Part shown: piece after piece, positions 34,184 through 41,562 of the stretch
Position numbering within the stretch: the first letter of the stretch is position 1
How the letters are laid out: each line of letters starts with the position of its first letter
Origin: Kitasatospora sp. A2-31
Lineage (GTDB): Bacteria > Actinomycetota > Actinomycetes > Streptomycetales > Streptomycetaceae
Reading direction: 5' to 3'
DNA: 48,980 nt
NCBI RefSeq assembly: GCF_022288725.1
Contig: NZ_JAKNTA010000006.1
Span: 448,547 to 497,526, forward strand
Position numbers and translations under genes: made by a program
The notes under the pieces: generated by a model
What the model saw: the letters and a program-made list of their open reading frames with translations, nothing else
Told to the model about the DNA's origin: nothing
Databases searched by the model: none

Positions 34184-35284
34184 GTGACCGAGCCCAAATA
34201 CCCGGACCGGGTGCGCGGCGCGCTGCTCGGCGGCGCGGTCGGCGACGCCCTGGGCTGGCCGGTGGAGTTCCAGCAGCTGCACCAGATCCGCGGGCAGTAC
34301 GGCCAGGCCGGTGTGACCGGGCTGCCGTCGGGCGGCCGGATCGCCGAGGTCACCGACGACACCCAGATGACGCTGTTCACCGCCGAGGGCCTGATCCGCG
34401 GCTTCGTCCGCGGTTGGTCGGGCGGCGGCGGCTCGGTGCCGGAGGCCGTGCACGGCGCCTACCGGCGCTGGCTGCTGACGCAGAACCAGGGCGCGCCGGA
34501 CCGCCACCCGCTCCCCCGACCGTTCGACGGCTGGCTGCTGCGGCAGCCGTTCCTGTACGCGCGGCGGGCGCCGGGCAACGCCTGCCTGACCGGGGTGTCC
34601 TACCACCCGGAGTTCGAGGCGCCGGCGCCGTTCGGGCAGCCCGGGCCGATCAACGCGCACTCCAAGGGGTGCGGCACGGTGATGCGCTCGGCACCGTTCG
34701 GGCTGGCCCGGCTGGGTGCCGAGCAGTCCTTCGGGCTGGCGGCGCAGTGCGCGCAGCTGACCCACGGGCACCCGACCGGCTACCTGGCGGCGGGCGCGTT
34801 CGCGTCGCTGGTGGAGCGGCTGGCGGACGGGGTGGAGCCGTGGACGGCGGTCGGACTGACCGTCGAGCAGACCCGGGACTGGCCGGCCTCCAAGGAGACC
34901 GTCCAGGCGCTGGCGAGGGCCGTCCGGGTGGCTGAGGAGGCCGAGCCGTCGGCGGAGGCGGTGGAGCGGGTCGGGCTCGGCTGGATCGCCGAGGAGTGCC
35001 TGGCCGTCGCGGTGTACTGCCTGCTGGCCACCGCCTCGGAGCCGGACCCGGCGAGGAGCGCGCTGTTGCTGTCGGTGAACCACTCCGGGGACAGCGACTC
35101 CACCGGTGCGGTCTGCGGCAACCTGGTGGGCGCGGCGTACGGCGCCGACGCGCTGCCGAGGGCCTGGACCGACGCGGTGGAGGGCAACGAGACGCTGCTG
35201 CGGGTCGCGGACGACCTGCTGGTGCTGTTCGGCAGCCGGGAGCCGGCCCACCCGGCGCTCGGCGACCGCTACCCGGCCTGGTAG
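34184..35284 (+). CDS. ADP-ribosylglycohydrolase family protein
   Basis: A DraG/ARH-type hydrolase, 366 aa, GTG start at 34184 with GGGGGAG upstream. The two metal-binding signatures are intact: near the N-terminus GALLGGAVGDALGWPVEF and EVTDDTQMTLFTAEGL; near the C-terminus NHSGDSDSTGAVCGNLVGAA. These bind the binuclear Mg2+ centre and fit removal of ADP-ribose from protein or a small molecule. The substrate is unknown. It follows the DUF2786 gene by 129 nt on the same strand; no ADP-ribosyltransferase is in the window. Confidence 0.92.
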   Translation: MTEPKYPDRVRGALLGGAVGDALGWPVEFQQLHQIRGQYGQAGVTGLPSGGRIAEVTDDTQMTLFTAEGLIRGFVRGWSGGGGSVPEAVHGAYRRWLLTQNQGAPDRHPLPRPFDGWLLRQPFLYARRAPGNACLTGVSYHPEFEAPAPFGQPGPINAHSKGCGTVMRSAPFGLARLGAEQSFGLAAQCAQLTHGHPTGYLAAGAFASLVERLADGVEPWTAVGLTVEQTRDWPASKETVQALARAVRVAEEAEPSAEAVERVGLGWIAEECLAVAVYCLLATASEPDPARSALLLSVNHSGDSDSTGAVCGNLVGAAYGADALPRAWTDAVEGNETLLRVADDLLVLFGSREPAHPALGDRYPAW

Positions 35285-35313
35285 CGGCCCGGCCGGCACC
35301 GGGCGCGGGCCGC
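35284..35313. terminator. Possible bidirectional terminator
   Basis: An 8-bp stem (35284-35291 with 35306-35313, 14-nt loop) fills the 41-bp space between the convergent ADP-ribosylglycohydrolase and serpin genes. No U-tracts; inferred mainly from position. Confidence 0.4.
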
Positions 35314-35325
35314 CGCGTTCCCGGC

Positions 35326-36657
35326 TCAGTGCGCCTGGGGGTCGGTGACCTGGCCGAGGAAGAGCGGCCGCCCGTTGGCGGTGTCCCGGACCACGAAGAG
35401 GAACGGCCGGTCGACGTGCAGTACGGCGGGCTGCTCGGGGGCCTGCGCGGCCGTCGCCTCCAGCCCGACGCCGCTGCCGGCGGCGGCGACCGTGCCCTCC
35501 TCGTCGACCTGGACGGTGGCCTTCTGCACGACCGTGCCGATCACCAGCCGTTCGTTGCTGCCGGGGCCGGGGATGCCGCCGAAGTCGGCCGGGCCGAAGG
35601 CCGCCTGCACGCCGAGCGCGCGCAGGGCGGGGGTGAGCTCGTTGGCGGTGTCGAAGTGGAAGCGCGGCAGCGCCAGGTCGACCTGTCGCTCGGCGAGCGA
35701 GTCCAGGATCAGGGCCAGCTGCGTCTGGTCGAGTCCCCTGCGGAAGGCCTCGAACCCGCCCTGCGCGGGCACCACCACGTCCATCGCCAGCCGGCCGCCG
35801 GCGTAGGGCAGCTCGACGGCCTGCCACGGCTCGCCGAGGATGCCGCCGGAGCCCTCGGCGTAGCGCAGGGTCTCGGTCTGGCTCATCGTGCTGACCGCCG
35901 GGGTGGAGCCGTCGAGGCGGTGGAACGGCCGGTCCGCGGTGTTCACGGCCTTGAACGGGGAGGCCCACTTCGCCTTGAGGTAGAGCGCGTCGGTGAGGGC
36001 CAGCCGGGTGTCCCGGTTGATCCCGTGCGGACCGAAGAGGTCCTTGATCCGGCCCTCGGTCGCCTTCTCCACCGCCGCGTTGACGGTCTTGCGGGCGTCG
36101 TCCGGATGCTTCAGGAAGTCGACCGGGTGCACGCCGGTGTCGAAGGCGGCGGCCAGCGTGGCCAGGTAGTCCTGGCCGAGCGGGAAGCCCTGCTGGACCC
36201 AGAGGTCGTCGGCCTGGCGGAGGGTCAGGCCGTCGGCGGGCGGGACGCCGCGGCCGAGGGCGCCCATGGCGACGGCGTACTGCTGCGGGGGGAGGTCGGT
36301 GTGCAGCGCCCTGGCGAGTTCGTCGGCGGTGGTGCCGCGGGCGCCGGGCAGCACCATGGCGAGCACGGTCGCCAGGCCGGACGGGGAGAGCACCAGGTTC
36401 CGCCCGGCCTGGTCGGGCGTCGCGGTCAGGGTGCGCAGCAGGTCGAGGCCGAAGGCGTTGGCGGCGGTCGCGGTCGCCGCGATCCGGGCCGGGTCGGCGG
36501 GCGGCAGGGAGGCGGGTGCGGAGGCCCGCACGACGATCGGCGCGCCGGCTGCGCCGCTGCCGCACCCGGCGATCAGCGGCGCGGCGAGCGCGGCGGTGAG
36601 GAGCAGGACCGCCGGGCGGTGGGCGGGGAACGGGGTTCCGTGCGTGCGGCTCGTCAT
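35326..36657 (-). CDS. Serpin-family lipoprotein
   Basis: A 443-aa secreted, lipid-anchored serpin (suicide protease inhibitor fold). ATG 36657 gives a signal peptide ending in LIAGC, with the lipidation cysteine at C32. The serpin core follows: NAFGLDLLRTLTA, NLVLSPSGLATVLAMVLPGA, LTDALYLKAKWASPF and LALPRFHFDTANELTPALRA. The reactive-loop hinge VDEEGTVAAAGSGVGLEA has the small-residue pattern of inhibitory serpins, and the C-terminus HVDRPFLFVVRDTANG is standard. The target is unknown; P1 is probably a small residue or Thr. Serpins are sporadic in bacteria. The ribosome site is weak, and an upstream GTG is possible. Confidence 0.92.
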   Translation of the reverse strand: MTSRTHGTPFPAHRPAVLLLTAALAAPLIAGCGSGAAGAPIVVRASAPASLPPADPARIAATATAANAFGLDLLRTLTATPDQAGRNLVLSPSGLATVLAMVLPGARGTTADELARALHTDLPPQQYAVAMGALGRGVPPADGLTLRQADDLWVQQGFPLGQDYLATLAAAFDTGVHPVDFLKHPDDARKTVNAAVEKATEGRIKDLFGPHGINRDTRLALTDALYLKAKWASPFKAVNTADRPFHRLDGSTPAVSTMSQTETLRYAEGSGGILGEPWQAVELPYAGGRLAMDVVVPAQGGFEAFRRGLDQTQLALILDSLAERQVDLALPRFHFDTANELTPALRALGVQAAFGPADFGGIPGPGSNERLVIGTVVQKATVQVDEEGTVAAAGSGVGLEATAAQAPEQPAVLHVDRPFLFVVRDTANGRPLFLGQVTDPQAH

Positions 36658-36761
36658 GGCGGTTCGACGTACCCGCCGCGCGACCGGTTCCACGGCCCGC
36701 CCGGCGCCGACGGCTCCGTTCGCCCCCGTTCGGTTCACCCGGCCGGGTGCCGCCGGCCGGT

Positions 36762-37976
36762 TCAGACCTCGACCAGCAGCTCCTGCAGCCCGCGGATCAC
36801 GTAGCCCGGGCGCCACTCGGGCTCGCGGACCAGCCGCAGGCCCGGCGCCCGGCGCAGCAGCGCGCCGTACGACTCGCTCAGCTCCAGCCTGGCGAGCGGG
36901 GCACCGAGGCAGAAGTGGATGCCCGCGCCGAAGGTGATGTGCGGGTTGTCGGCACGGCCGAGGTCGAGCCGGTCGGGGTCGGCGAAACGGGCCGGGTCGC
37001 GGTTGGCGGAGCCGAAGAGCAGGGCGATCTCGGCGCCGCGCGGGATGGTGACGCCGCGCAGCTCGATGTCCTCCAGCACCCAGCGCTCGAACATCTGCAG
37101 CGGGGTGTCCCAGCGCATCAGCTCCTCGACGGCGGTCGGCAGCAGGCCGTCCACGTCGGCGCGCAGCCTGGCCAGCTCGTCGGGGTTGCGGAACAGCGCC
37201 CACCAGCCGTTGCCGGTGGTGTTGACGGTCGCCTCGTGGCCGGCGTTGAGCAGCAGCACGCAGGTGGAGACCATCTCCTGCTCGCTGAGCGCGTCCGAGC
37301 CCTCCTGGGCCTGGATCAGCGCGCTGATCAGGTCGCCGCCGGGGGCGGCCCGGCGCTCGCGGATCAGCGCCCGCAGGTAGTCGGAGAACTCGGTGCTCGC
37401 GGCGACGGCCCGGCGGGCGGCCTCCTCGGTGGGGTTGAGCTCGAACATGCCGGTGATGTCGGCGGACCAGGGCCGCAGCAGGTGCCGGTCCGCCTCGGGG
37501 ACGCCGAGCATCTCGGCGATCACCGCGACCGGCAGCGGTTCGGCGACGGCGGCGATCAGGTCGCCGCCGCCCGCCGCGAGCAGCCCGTCGACCAGGTCAC
37601 CGGCGAGCCGCTGCACGGTCGGCCGCAGGCCCTCGACCATCCGCGGGGTGAACGCCTTGGAGACGAGCCGGCGGATCCGGGTGTGGTCCGGTCCCTCCAG
37701 GTCGAGCAGCCCGTGGTCGTTGAGCGTGTGGAACGGCTCGTGCGCCGGGTCGGGCGCGGGCCGGCCGAACTCCTCGTGGGTGAAGCGGTGGGTGTACGTC
37801 CGCCCGAGCCGCCGGTCCCGCAGCAGCGCGCTGACGTCCTCGTAGCGGGACACCAGCCACTGGCCGGTCGGTTCGAAGTACGTCACCGGCGCGTGCTCGC
37901 GCAGCTCGGCGTACGCGTCGTACGGGTGGGCCACGAACTCCGCCGACCAGGGGTCGAACTTCGCCGTCGTCGTCAT
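36762..37976 (-). CDS. Cytochrome P450
   Basis: A soluble bacterial P450 monooxygenase, 404 aa. The start ATG 37976 (MTTTAKFDPWSAEFVAHPYD) has AGGAG 10 nt upstream. The I-helix LLNAGHEATVNTTGN, the K-helix ExxR in EELMRW and the heme loop FGAGIHFCLGAPLARLE (Cys ligand) are intact. The substrate is unknown, and no ferredoxin or reductase is adjacent. It is flanked by the serpin and sirtuin genes. A ten-G run lies in its predicted 5' leader. Confidence 0.95.
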   Translation of the reverse strand: MTTTAKFDPWSAEFVAHPYDAYAELREHAPVTYFEPTGQWLVSRYEDVSALLRDRRLGRTYTHRFTHEEFGRPAPDPAHEPFHTLNDHGLLDLEGPDHTRIRRLVSKAFTPRMVEGLRPTVQRLAGDLVDGLLAAGGGDLIAAVAEPLPVAVIAEMLGVPEADRHLLRPWSADITGMFELNPTEEAARRAVAASTEFSDYLRALIRERRAAPGGDLISALIQAQEGSDALSEQEMVSTCVLLLNAGHEATVNTTGNGWWALFRNPDELARLRADVDGLLPTAVEELMRWDTPLQMFERWVLEDIELRGVTIPRGAEIALLFGSANRDPARFADPDRLDLGRADNPHITFGAGIHFCLGAPLARLELSESYGALLRRAPGLRLVREPEWRPGYVIRGLQELLVEV

Positions 37977-37999
37977 CGATCGATCACTCCTGGCCGAGA

Positions 38000-38009
38000 G
38001 GGGGGGGGG
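38000..38009. repeat. Ten-base G homopolymer in the P450 leader
   Basis: Ten consecutive G on the plus strand (C on the transcript), between the candidate P450 promoter and its ribosome site. It is non-coding. A tract of this length can slip during replication. Confidence 0.8.
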
Positions 38010-38022
38010 AGCCGGGGTGATC

Positions 38023-38050
38023 ATCGTACGCACGCGGCCCGTCCGGTCCA
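38023..38050 (-). promoter_or_regulatory. Candidate P450 promoter
   Basis: Minus-strand TACGAT (38023-38028) is a good -10; TGGACC (38045-38050) lies 16 nt upstream (CTGGAC at 17 nt). It would give a leader of about 40 nt that includes the C-run. Confidence 0.45.
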
Positions 38051-38136
38051 GGCCCCTTCCGAGCGCCGGTCCGCACGGCGTCCGGGGCCGGCCCGGCAGG
38101 GCGGGCCGGCTTTGGGCCCGTACGGCTCGGCCCGGC

Positions 38137-38877
38137 CTAGCCGTACTGCTCGACCAGCCGGCGGACCAGTGCCGGGAGCGCCGTGGAGATGGGCTCGCGG
38201 ACCACCTCGGCCGCCACCTCGTCCAAGGGGGTGGGCTCGCCGTTCACGACGACCAGCCGGGCACCGCTCCGCACCGCCTCCAACGGCAGGCCCGCCACCG
38301 GGAAGACCTGGAGGCTGGTGCCGACCGCGACGAAGAGGTCGCACGACCTGGCGATGGTGTCGGCCTGCTGGAGCACCGTCCGGTCCAGCGCCTCCCCGAA
38401 CATCACCGTGCGGGGCCGGAGGATGCCGCCGCAGTTCCGGCAGGCCGGGTCCGGCTCGCCGGCCGCCACACGCTCCAGCGCCTCGGCCATGGTGCCGACC
38501 GTCCGACAGTCCACGCACTGCACCTCCTGTGCGGTGCCGTGCAGTTCGAGGACCTTGCGGGGCGTCAGACCGGCCCGCTGCTGCAGGCCGTCGACGTTCT
38601 GGGTGAGCACCCGCATCGGCAGCCCGCTGCGTTCCAGCTCGACCAGGGCCCGGTGGCCGGCGTTCGGCTCGGCGGCCAGGGCGCCGGCGTCCCGGCGCAG
38701 CAGCCAGGCCCGGCGGCGGACGTCCGGATCGGCCAGGTACGGGCCGATGGTCACCAGGTCCTGGGCGCTCGGGTCACGCTGCCAGAGCCCGTTCGGGCCG
38801 CGGTAGTCGGGGATGCCGGAATCGGTGGAGATGCCGGCTCCGGTGAGCACGGCGATCAGCGGACGCTTCGCGTTCAT
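38137..38877 (-). CDS. Sir2-family NAD-dependent protein deacylase
   Basis: A sirtuin, 246 aa, which removes acyl groups from lysines using NAD+. ATG 38877 (MNAKRPLIAVLTGAGISTDS) places the GAGIS NAD-binding motif near the N-terminus. Then come IPDYRGPNGLW, TQNVDGLQQRAG, the catalytic histidine in LELHGTAQEV and a CVDC/CRNC zinc site, with VAVGTSLQVFPVAGLP later. Domain order is complete. The ribosome site is weak. A small inverted repeat (38120-38127 with 38139-38146) overlaps its end and may serve as a terminator. Confidence 0.94.
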   Translation of the reverse strand: MNAKRPLIAVLTGAGISTDSGIPDYRGPNGLWQRDPSAQDLVTIGPYLADPDVRRRAWLLRRDAGALAAEPNAGHRALVELERSGLPMRVLTQNVDGLQQRAGLTPRKVLELHGTAQEVQCVDCRTVGTMAEALERVAAGEPDPACRNCGGILRPRTVMFGEALDRTVLQQADTIARSCDLFVAVGTSLQVFPVAGLPLEAVRSGARLVVVNGEPTPLDEVAAEVVREPISTALPALVRRLVEQYG

Positions 38878-38986
38878 GCCCCGGACGGTACGGTCCGCCC
38901 GTCGGGGGGCGCCAGCGAATTCCTCCGGCGCCCGGCACCGCTGCGACCTCACCGGCCCGCTCTCTCCCCACGCCGGCCCGCTCTCA

Positions 38987-39979
38987 GAAAGTGTTGGGTA
39001 ACTGGGTGATCACTCGCTCGTGAGGTCGTCGGCGAGGCGGCGGGCTGCTTCGATCTCGATGGGGCCGTGGGGTTCGATCGTCTCGTCGGCGAGGCGGGCG
39101 GCCATGAGGCGGATCATCGCGACCTTGATCATCGCTTCGGCGTGCGCGGTCTTGCGCTCGTAGTCCCGTGCCAACCGTCTGCACCGTCCCAGCCAGGAGA
39201 ATGTCCGCTCGACCACCCACCTGCGGGGCAGCACCTGGAAGCCTTTCACATCCGCATTCCGGGGCACCGCGACGATCTCCAGGTTCTCCCGCTCCGCCGC
39301 CCAGCCGACGAGCCCCGCATCGATCGCGTTGACGTAGCCCCCGTCCACCCACACCAGTCCGACCTGCGGAAACGCATCGCGGACACCGGCGAGGACCAGC
39401 TTCGCCCCGGCGCGCTCCTGCACCGAGGCCGAGTGCACGACCGCCCGCAGCACGAGGCCGCAGGTGTCCACCAGAAGGTGCCGCTTGCGGCCCCGAACGC
39501 GCTTGCCCGCGTCGTAGCCGATGGCCTCGCCGCCCTGGTGACTGCGCACGGATTGTGAGTCCAGCACCGCCGCCGACGGCTGCGGATCTCGGCCGTCCGC
39601 CACCCGGAGCCGCTCGCGCAGCGCATCGTGGACCCGGTCCCAGGTCCCGTCCGCCGTCCAGGCGCGGAACCACCGGTAGGCCGCATCCCACGGCGCGAGA
39701 TCGTGGGGCAGCAGCCGCCACGCACAGCCCGTGACCAGCACGTACAAGACGCTGTCCACGACGAGTCGACGAGGGAACTTCAACGGACGGCCACCCCGGC
39801 GCGGATCCCGCCCGGGCAGCAGCGGCTCGATCACCGCCCACTGAGCGTCCGTCAACGACGAGTCATAGGACGGCTTGCAGGAACAGGCACACATGGTGGT
39901 GATCTTCGCGGACCCGTCACCCACGAAGATCATCGCCAGCGCATCACGCCATGCAGTTGATCAATTACCCAACACCTTC
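38987..39979 (-). mobile_element. Complete IS5-family insertion sequence (993 bp)
   Basis: Terminal inverted repeats are visible: GAAAGTGTTGGGTAACTG from 38987 inward and GAAGGTGTTGGGTAATTG from 39979 inward, 16 of 18 identical. A 3-bp direct repeat TCA flanks the element (38984-38986 and 39980-39982), matching the TNA target pattern of some IS5-family groups. One intact transposase gene fills it. The right TCA copy is the stop codon of the neighbouring membrane-protein gene. The name of the IS is not assigned. Confidence 0.88.
39010..39933 (-). CDS. IS5-family DDE transposase
   Basis: A 307-aa transposase in a single frame. The N-terminal domain has LTDAQWAVIEPLLPG and GCAWRLLPHDLAPWDAAYRW. 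The DDE catalytic residues are visible: D in AVLDSQSVRSHQGGEAIGYD, D in VWVDGGYVNAIDA and E in WVVERTFSWLGRCRRLARDY. No frameshift or truncation, so it may be active. An alternative start at ATG 39894 (MCACSCKPSYDSSL) is possible; neither has a clear ribosome site. Confidence 0.93.
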   Translation of the reverse strand: MIFVGDGSAKITTMCACSCKPSYDSSLTDAQWAVIEPLLPGRDPRRGGRPLKFPRRLVVDSVLYVLVTGCAWRLLPHDLAPWDAAYRWFRAWTADGTWDRVHDALRERLRVADGRDPQPSAAVLDSQSVRSHQGGEAIGYDAGKRVRGRKRHLLVDTCGLVLRAVVHSASVQERAGAKLVLAGVRDAFPQVGLVWVDGGYVNAIDAGLVGWAAERENLEIVAVPRNADVKGFQVLPRRWVVERTFSWLGRCRRLARDYERKTAHAEAMIKVAMIRLMAARLADETIEPHGPIEIEAARRLADDLTSE

Positions 39980-40594
39980 TCAGGCCCGGGCGGCCACCGG
40001 GCGGCGCAGCCCGGTGAGGCCCGCCAGCGGGGCCAGGGCCACCAGGTAGAGCACCGCGGCCACCGGGATCAGCGCCAGGTCGGCCGCCGTCATCGCCGTG
40101 CCGGCCAGCACCAGTACCGGGCTCCACCAGCGCAGCGTGCGCGACCGGCCCGCCGCGGCGGCCACCAGCAGCGCCAGCAGGCCGACGTAGAACAGCAGCG
40201 GTCCGACCGAGTAGAAGGCCGGCAGCACGCCCGGCCGGCTCTGGACGGCGTCGAACAGCCGGTGCTGGTCCGCCTTGTCGACGGCCACCGCCCCGACGTA
40301 CAGGTCGATGCCGATCTGCCCGAGCGAGGCCGCCAGGCCCGCGAAGGCCGTCCCCGCAGCCGAGTTCGCGGCGAGCCGGCCCAGCGCCCCGCGGGGCCGC
40401 AGCCCCCGGCGCAGCGCCGCCAGGACCACGCCGAACAGCAGCAGTCCGACGAACATCAGACCGTGGCCGACCAGCCAGCCGGGGCCCGGGTCACGGGAGC
40501 CCTCCAGCAGCCGGACGCCGCCGTACAGGCCCATCAGGGCGGGGGCGCCGACGACGGCGAGCGGGGTGAGGCGGGCGGGCTTCGAGGTGTCCAT
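39980..40594 (-). CDS. Hypothetical membrane protein
   Basis: A 204-aa protein with about six hydrophobic segments (for example WLVGHGLMFVGLLLFGVVLA, VGPLLFYVGLLALLVAAAAG and ALIPVAAVLYLVALAPLAGL). I do not recognise a family motif. ATG 40594 (MDTSKPARLTPLAVVGAPAL) was taken. Its stop codon is part of the IS target duplication, so the reading frame is preserved but its 3' untranslated region has been replaced by the IS. It lies downstream of the two-component genes, 269 nt away. Confidence 0.75.
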   Translation of the reverse strand: MDTSKPARLTPLAVVGAPALMGLYGGVRLLEGSRDPGPGWLVGHGLMFVGLLLFGVVLAALRRGLRPRGALGRLAANSAAGTAFAGLAASLGQIGIDLYVGAVAVDKADQHRLFDAVQSRPGVLPAFYSVGPLLFYVGLLALLVAAAAGRSRTLRWWSPVLVLAGTAMTAADLALIPVAAVLYLVALAPLAGLTGLRRPVAARA

Positions 40595-40810
40595 GGGGTG
40601 CGCTCCGAATCTGCGGTCCGTTCCGACACCACCGATGCTGGCCGCCGCGGCCCTCGTCACGGATCGCCCGTACCGGCGAAGTGGCCGCCTCCCCCGCACG
40701 GGTGAGCCCCGCTCAGGCCTGCCCTGCACGCAGCCTCGCACGCAGCCCCGCACCGCACCCGGTCGTGCACGGCACCCGGGCCCGCACCGCGCTCGGACCC
40801 GCACCCCGCT

Positions 40811-40882
40811 CAGCCCCGCAACCGCGCTCAGGCCTGCAACCGCCCTCAGGCCCGCAACCGCGCTCAGGCCTGCCCCGCGACG
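40811..40882. repeat. 18-bp tandem repeat at the response-regulator stop codon
   Basis: Three 18-bp units (40811-40828, 40829-40846, 40847-40864) of the form CAGGCCCGCAACCGCGCT, with one to three differences each, and a degenerate fourth (40865-40882). The stop codon of the response regulator lies in the repeat, so changes in copy number could alter its C-terminus or 3' end. The wider 40600-40810 stretch is C-rich with related degenerate repeats and no supported gene. Confidence 0.75.
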
Positions 40883-41562
40883 ACCGCCCCGGCCTCGTAG
40901 GCGAACACCACCGCGTGCACCCGGTCCCGCAGTCCGAGCTTGGCCAGCACGTTGCTGACGTGCGTCTTCACCGTGTGCTCGCTCACCACCAGCTCGGCCG
41001 CGATCTCCGCGTTGGAGAGCCCGCGGGCCAGCAACCGCAGCGTCTCCTGCTCCCGCACGGTCAGCTGCTCCAGCAGCCGGGACGGCGCCCGCACGCCCTG
41101 CACCCCCTGGGCCGCGGCGCCCGGCCCGCCCGGGCGGCGGGCGGCGAACTCGCCGATCAGCCGGCGCGTCACCGACGGTGCCAGCAGCGCCTCGCCGGAG
41201 GCCACCATCCGCACGCCGTGCGCCAGGTCGTCCCGGCGGACGTCCTTCAGCAGGAAGCCGCTGGCCCCCGCGTACAGCGCGTCGAAGACGTAGTCGTCGA
41301 CGTCGAAGGTGGTCAGCATGATCACCTTGGTGGCCGGGTACTCCGCACAGACCCGCCGGGCCGCCTCCAGTCCGTCCATCACCGGCATCCGGACGTCCAG
41401 CAGCAGCACGTCGGGCTCGTGCACCCGCACCGCCTCGATCGCCTCGGCCCCGTCGCAGGCCTCGCCGACCACCTCGATGTCCGGCTGAGCGTCCAGGATC
41501 ATCCCGAACCCCGCCCGCACCAGCTCCTGGTCGTCCGCGACGACCACCCGTATCGGCTGCAT
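40864..41562 (-). CDS. NarL/LuxR-type response regulator
   Basis: A 232-aa two-component regulator. The receiver domain has acidic D10/D11 and the phospho-acceptor D56 (DVLLLDVRMPVMDGLEAA), then MLTTFDVDDYV and FLLKDVRRDDL. The C-terminal LuxR helix-turn-helix (LTVREQETLRLLARGLSNAE, then VVSEHTVKTHVSNVLAKLGL) binds DNA. Its ATG overlaps the stop of the histidine kinase gene, a classic pair. Targets are unknown; the co-operonic lipoprotein suggests envelope sensing. Confidence 0.95.
   Translation of the reverse strand: MQPIRVVVADDQELVRAGFGMILDAQPDIEVVGEACDGAEAIEAVRVHEPDVLLLDVRMPVMDGLEAARRVCAEYPATKVIMLTTFDVDDYVFDALYAGASGFLLKDVRRDDLAHGVRMVASGEALLAPSVTRRLIGEFAARRPGGPGAAAQGVQGVRAPSRLLEQLTVREQETLRLLARGLSNAEIAAELVVSEHTVKTHVSNVLAKLGLRDRVHAVVFAYEAGAVVAGQA

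Noticed and set aside
33659..36565. Minus-strand frame of about 970 codons across the DUF2786 and ADP-ribosylglycohydrolase genes
   Set aside because: It runs antisense through two well-supported plus-strand genes and partly out of frame through the serpin; Arg/Gly/Pro-rich, no domain.
39010..39933. Possible programmed frameshift in the transposase
   Set aside because: Some IS5 relatives use two frames, but here all three DDE residues and both conserved domains lie in one uninterrupted frame.
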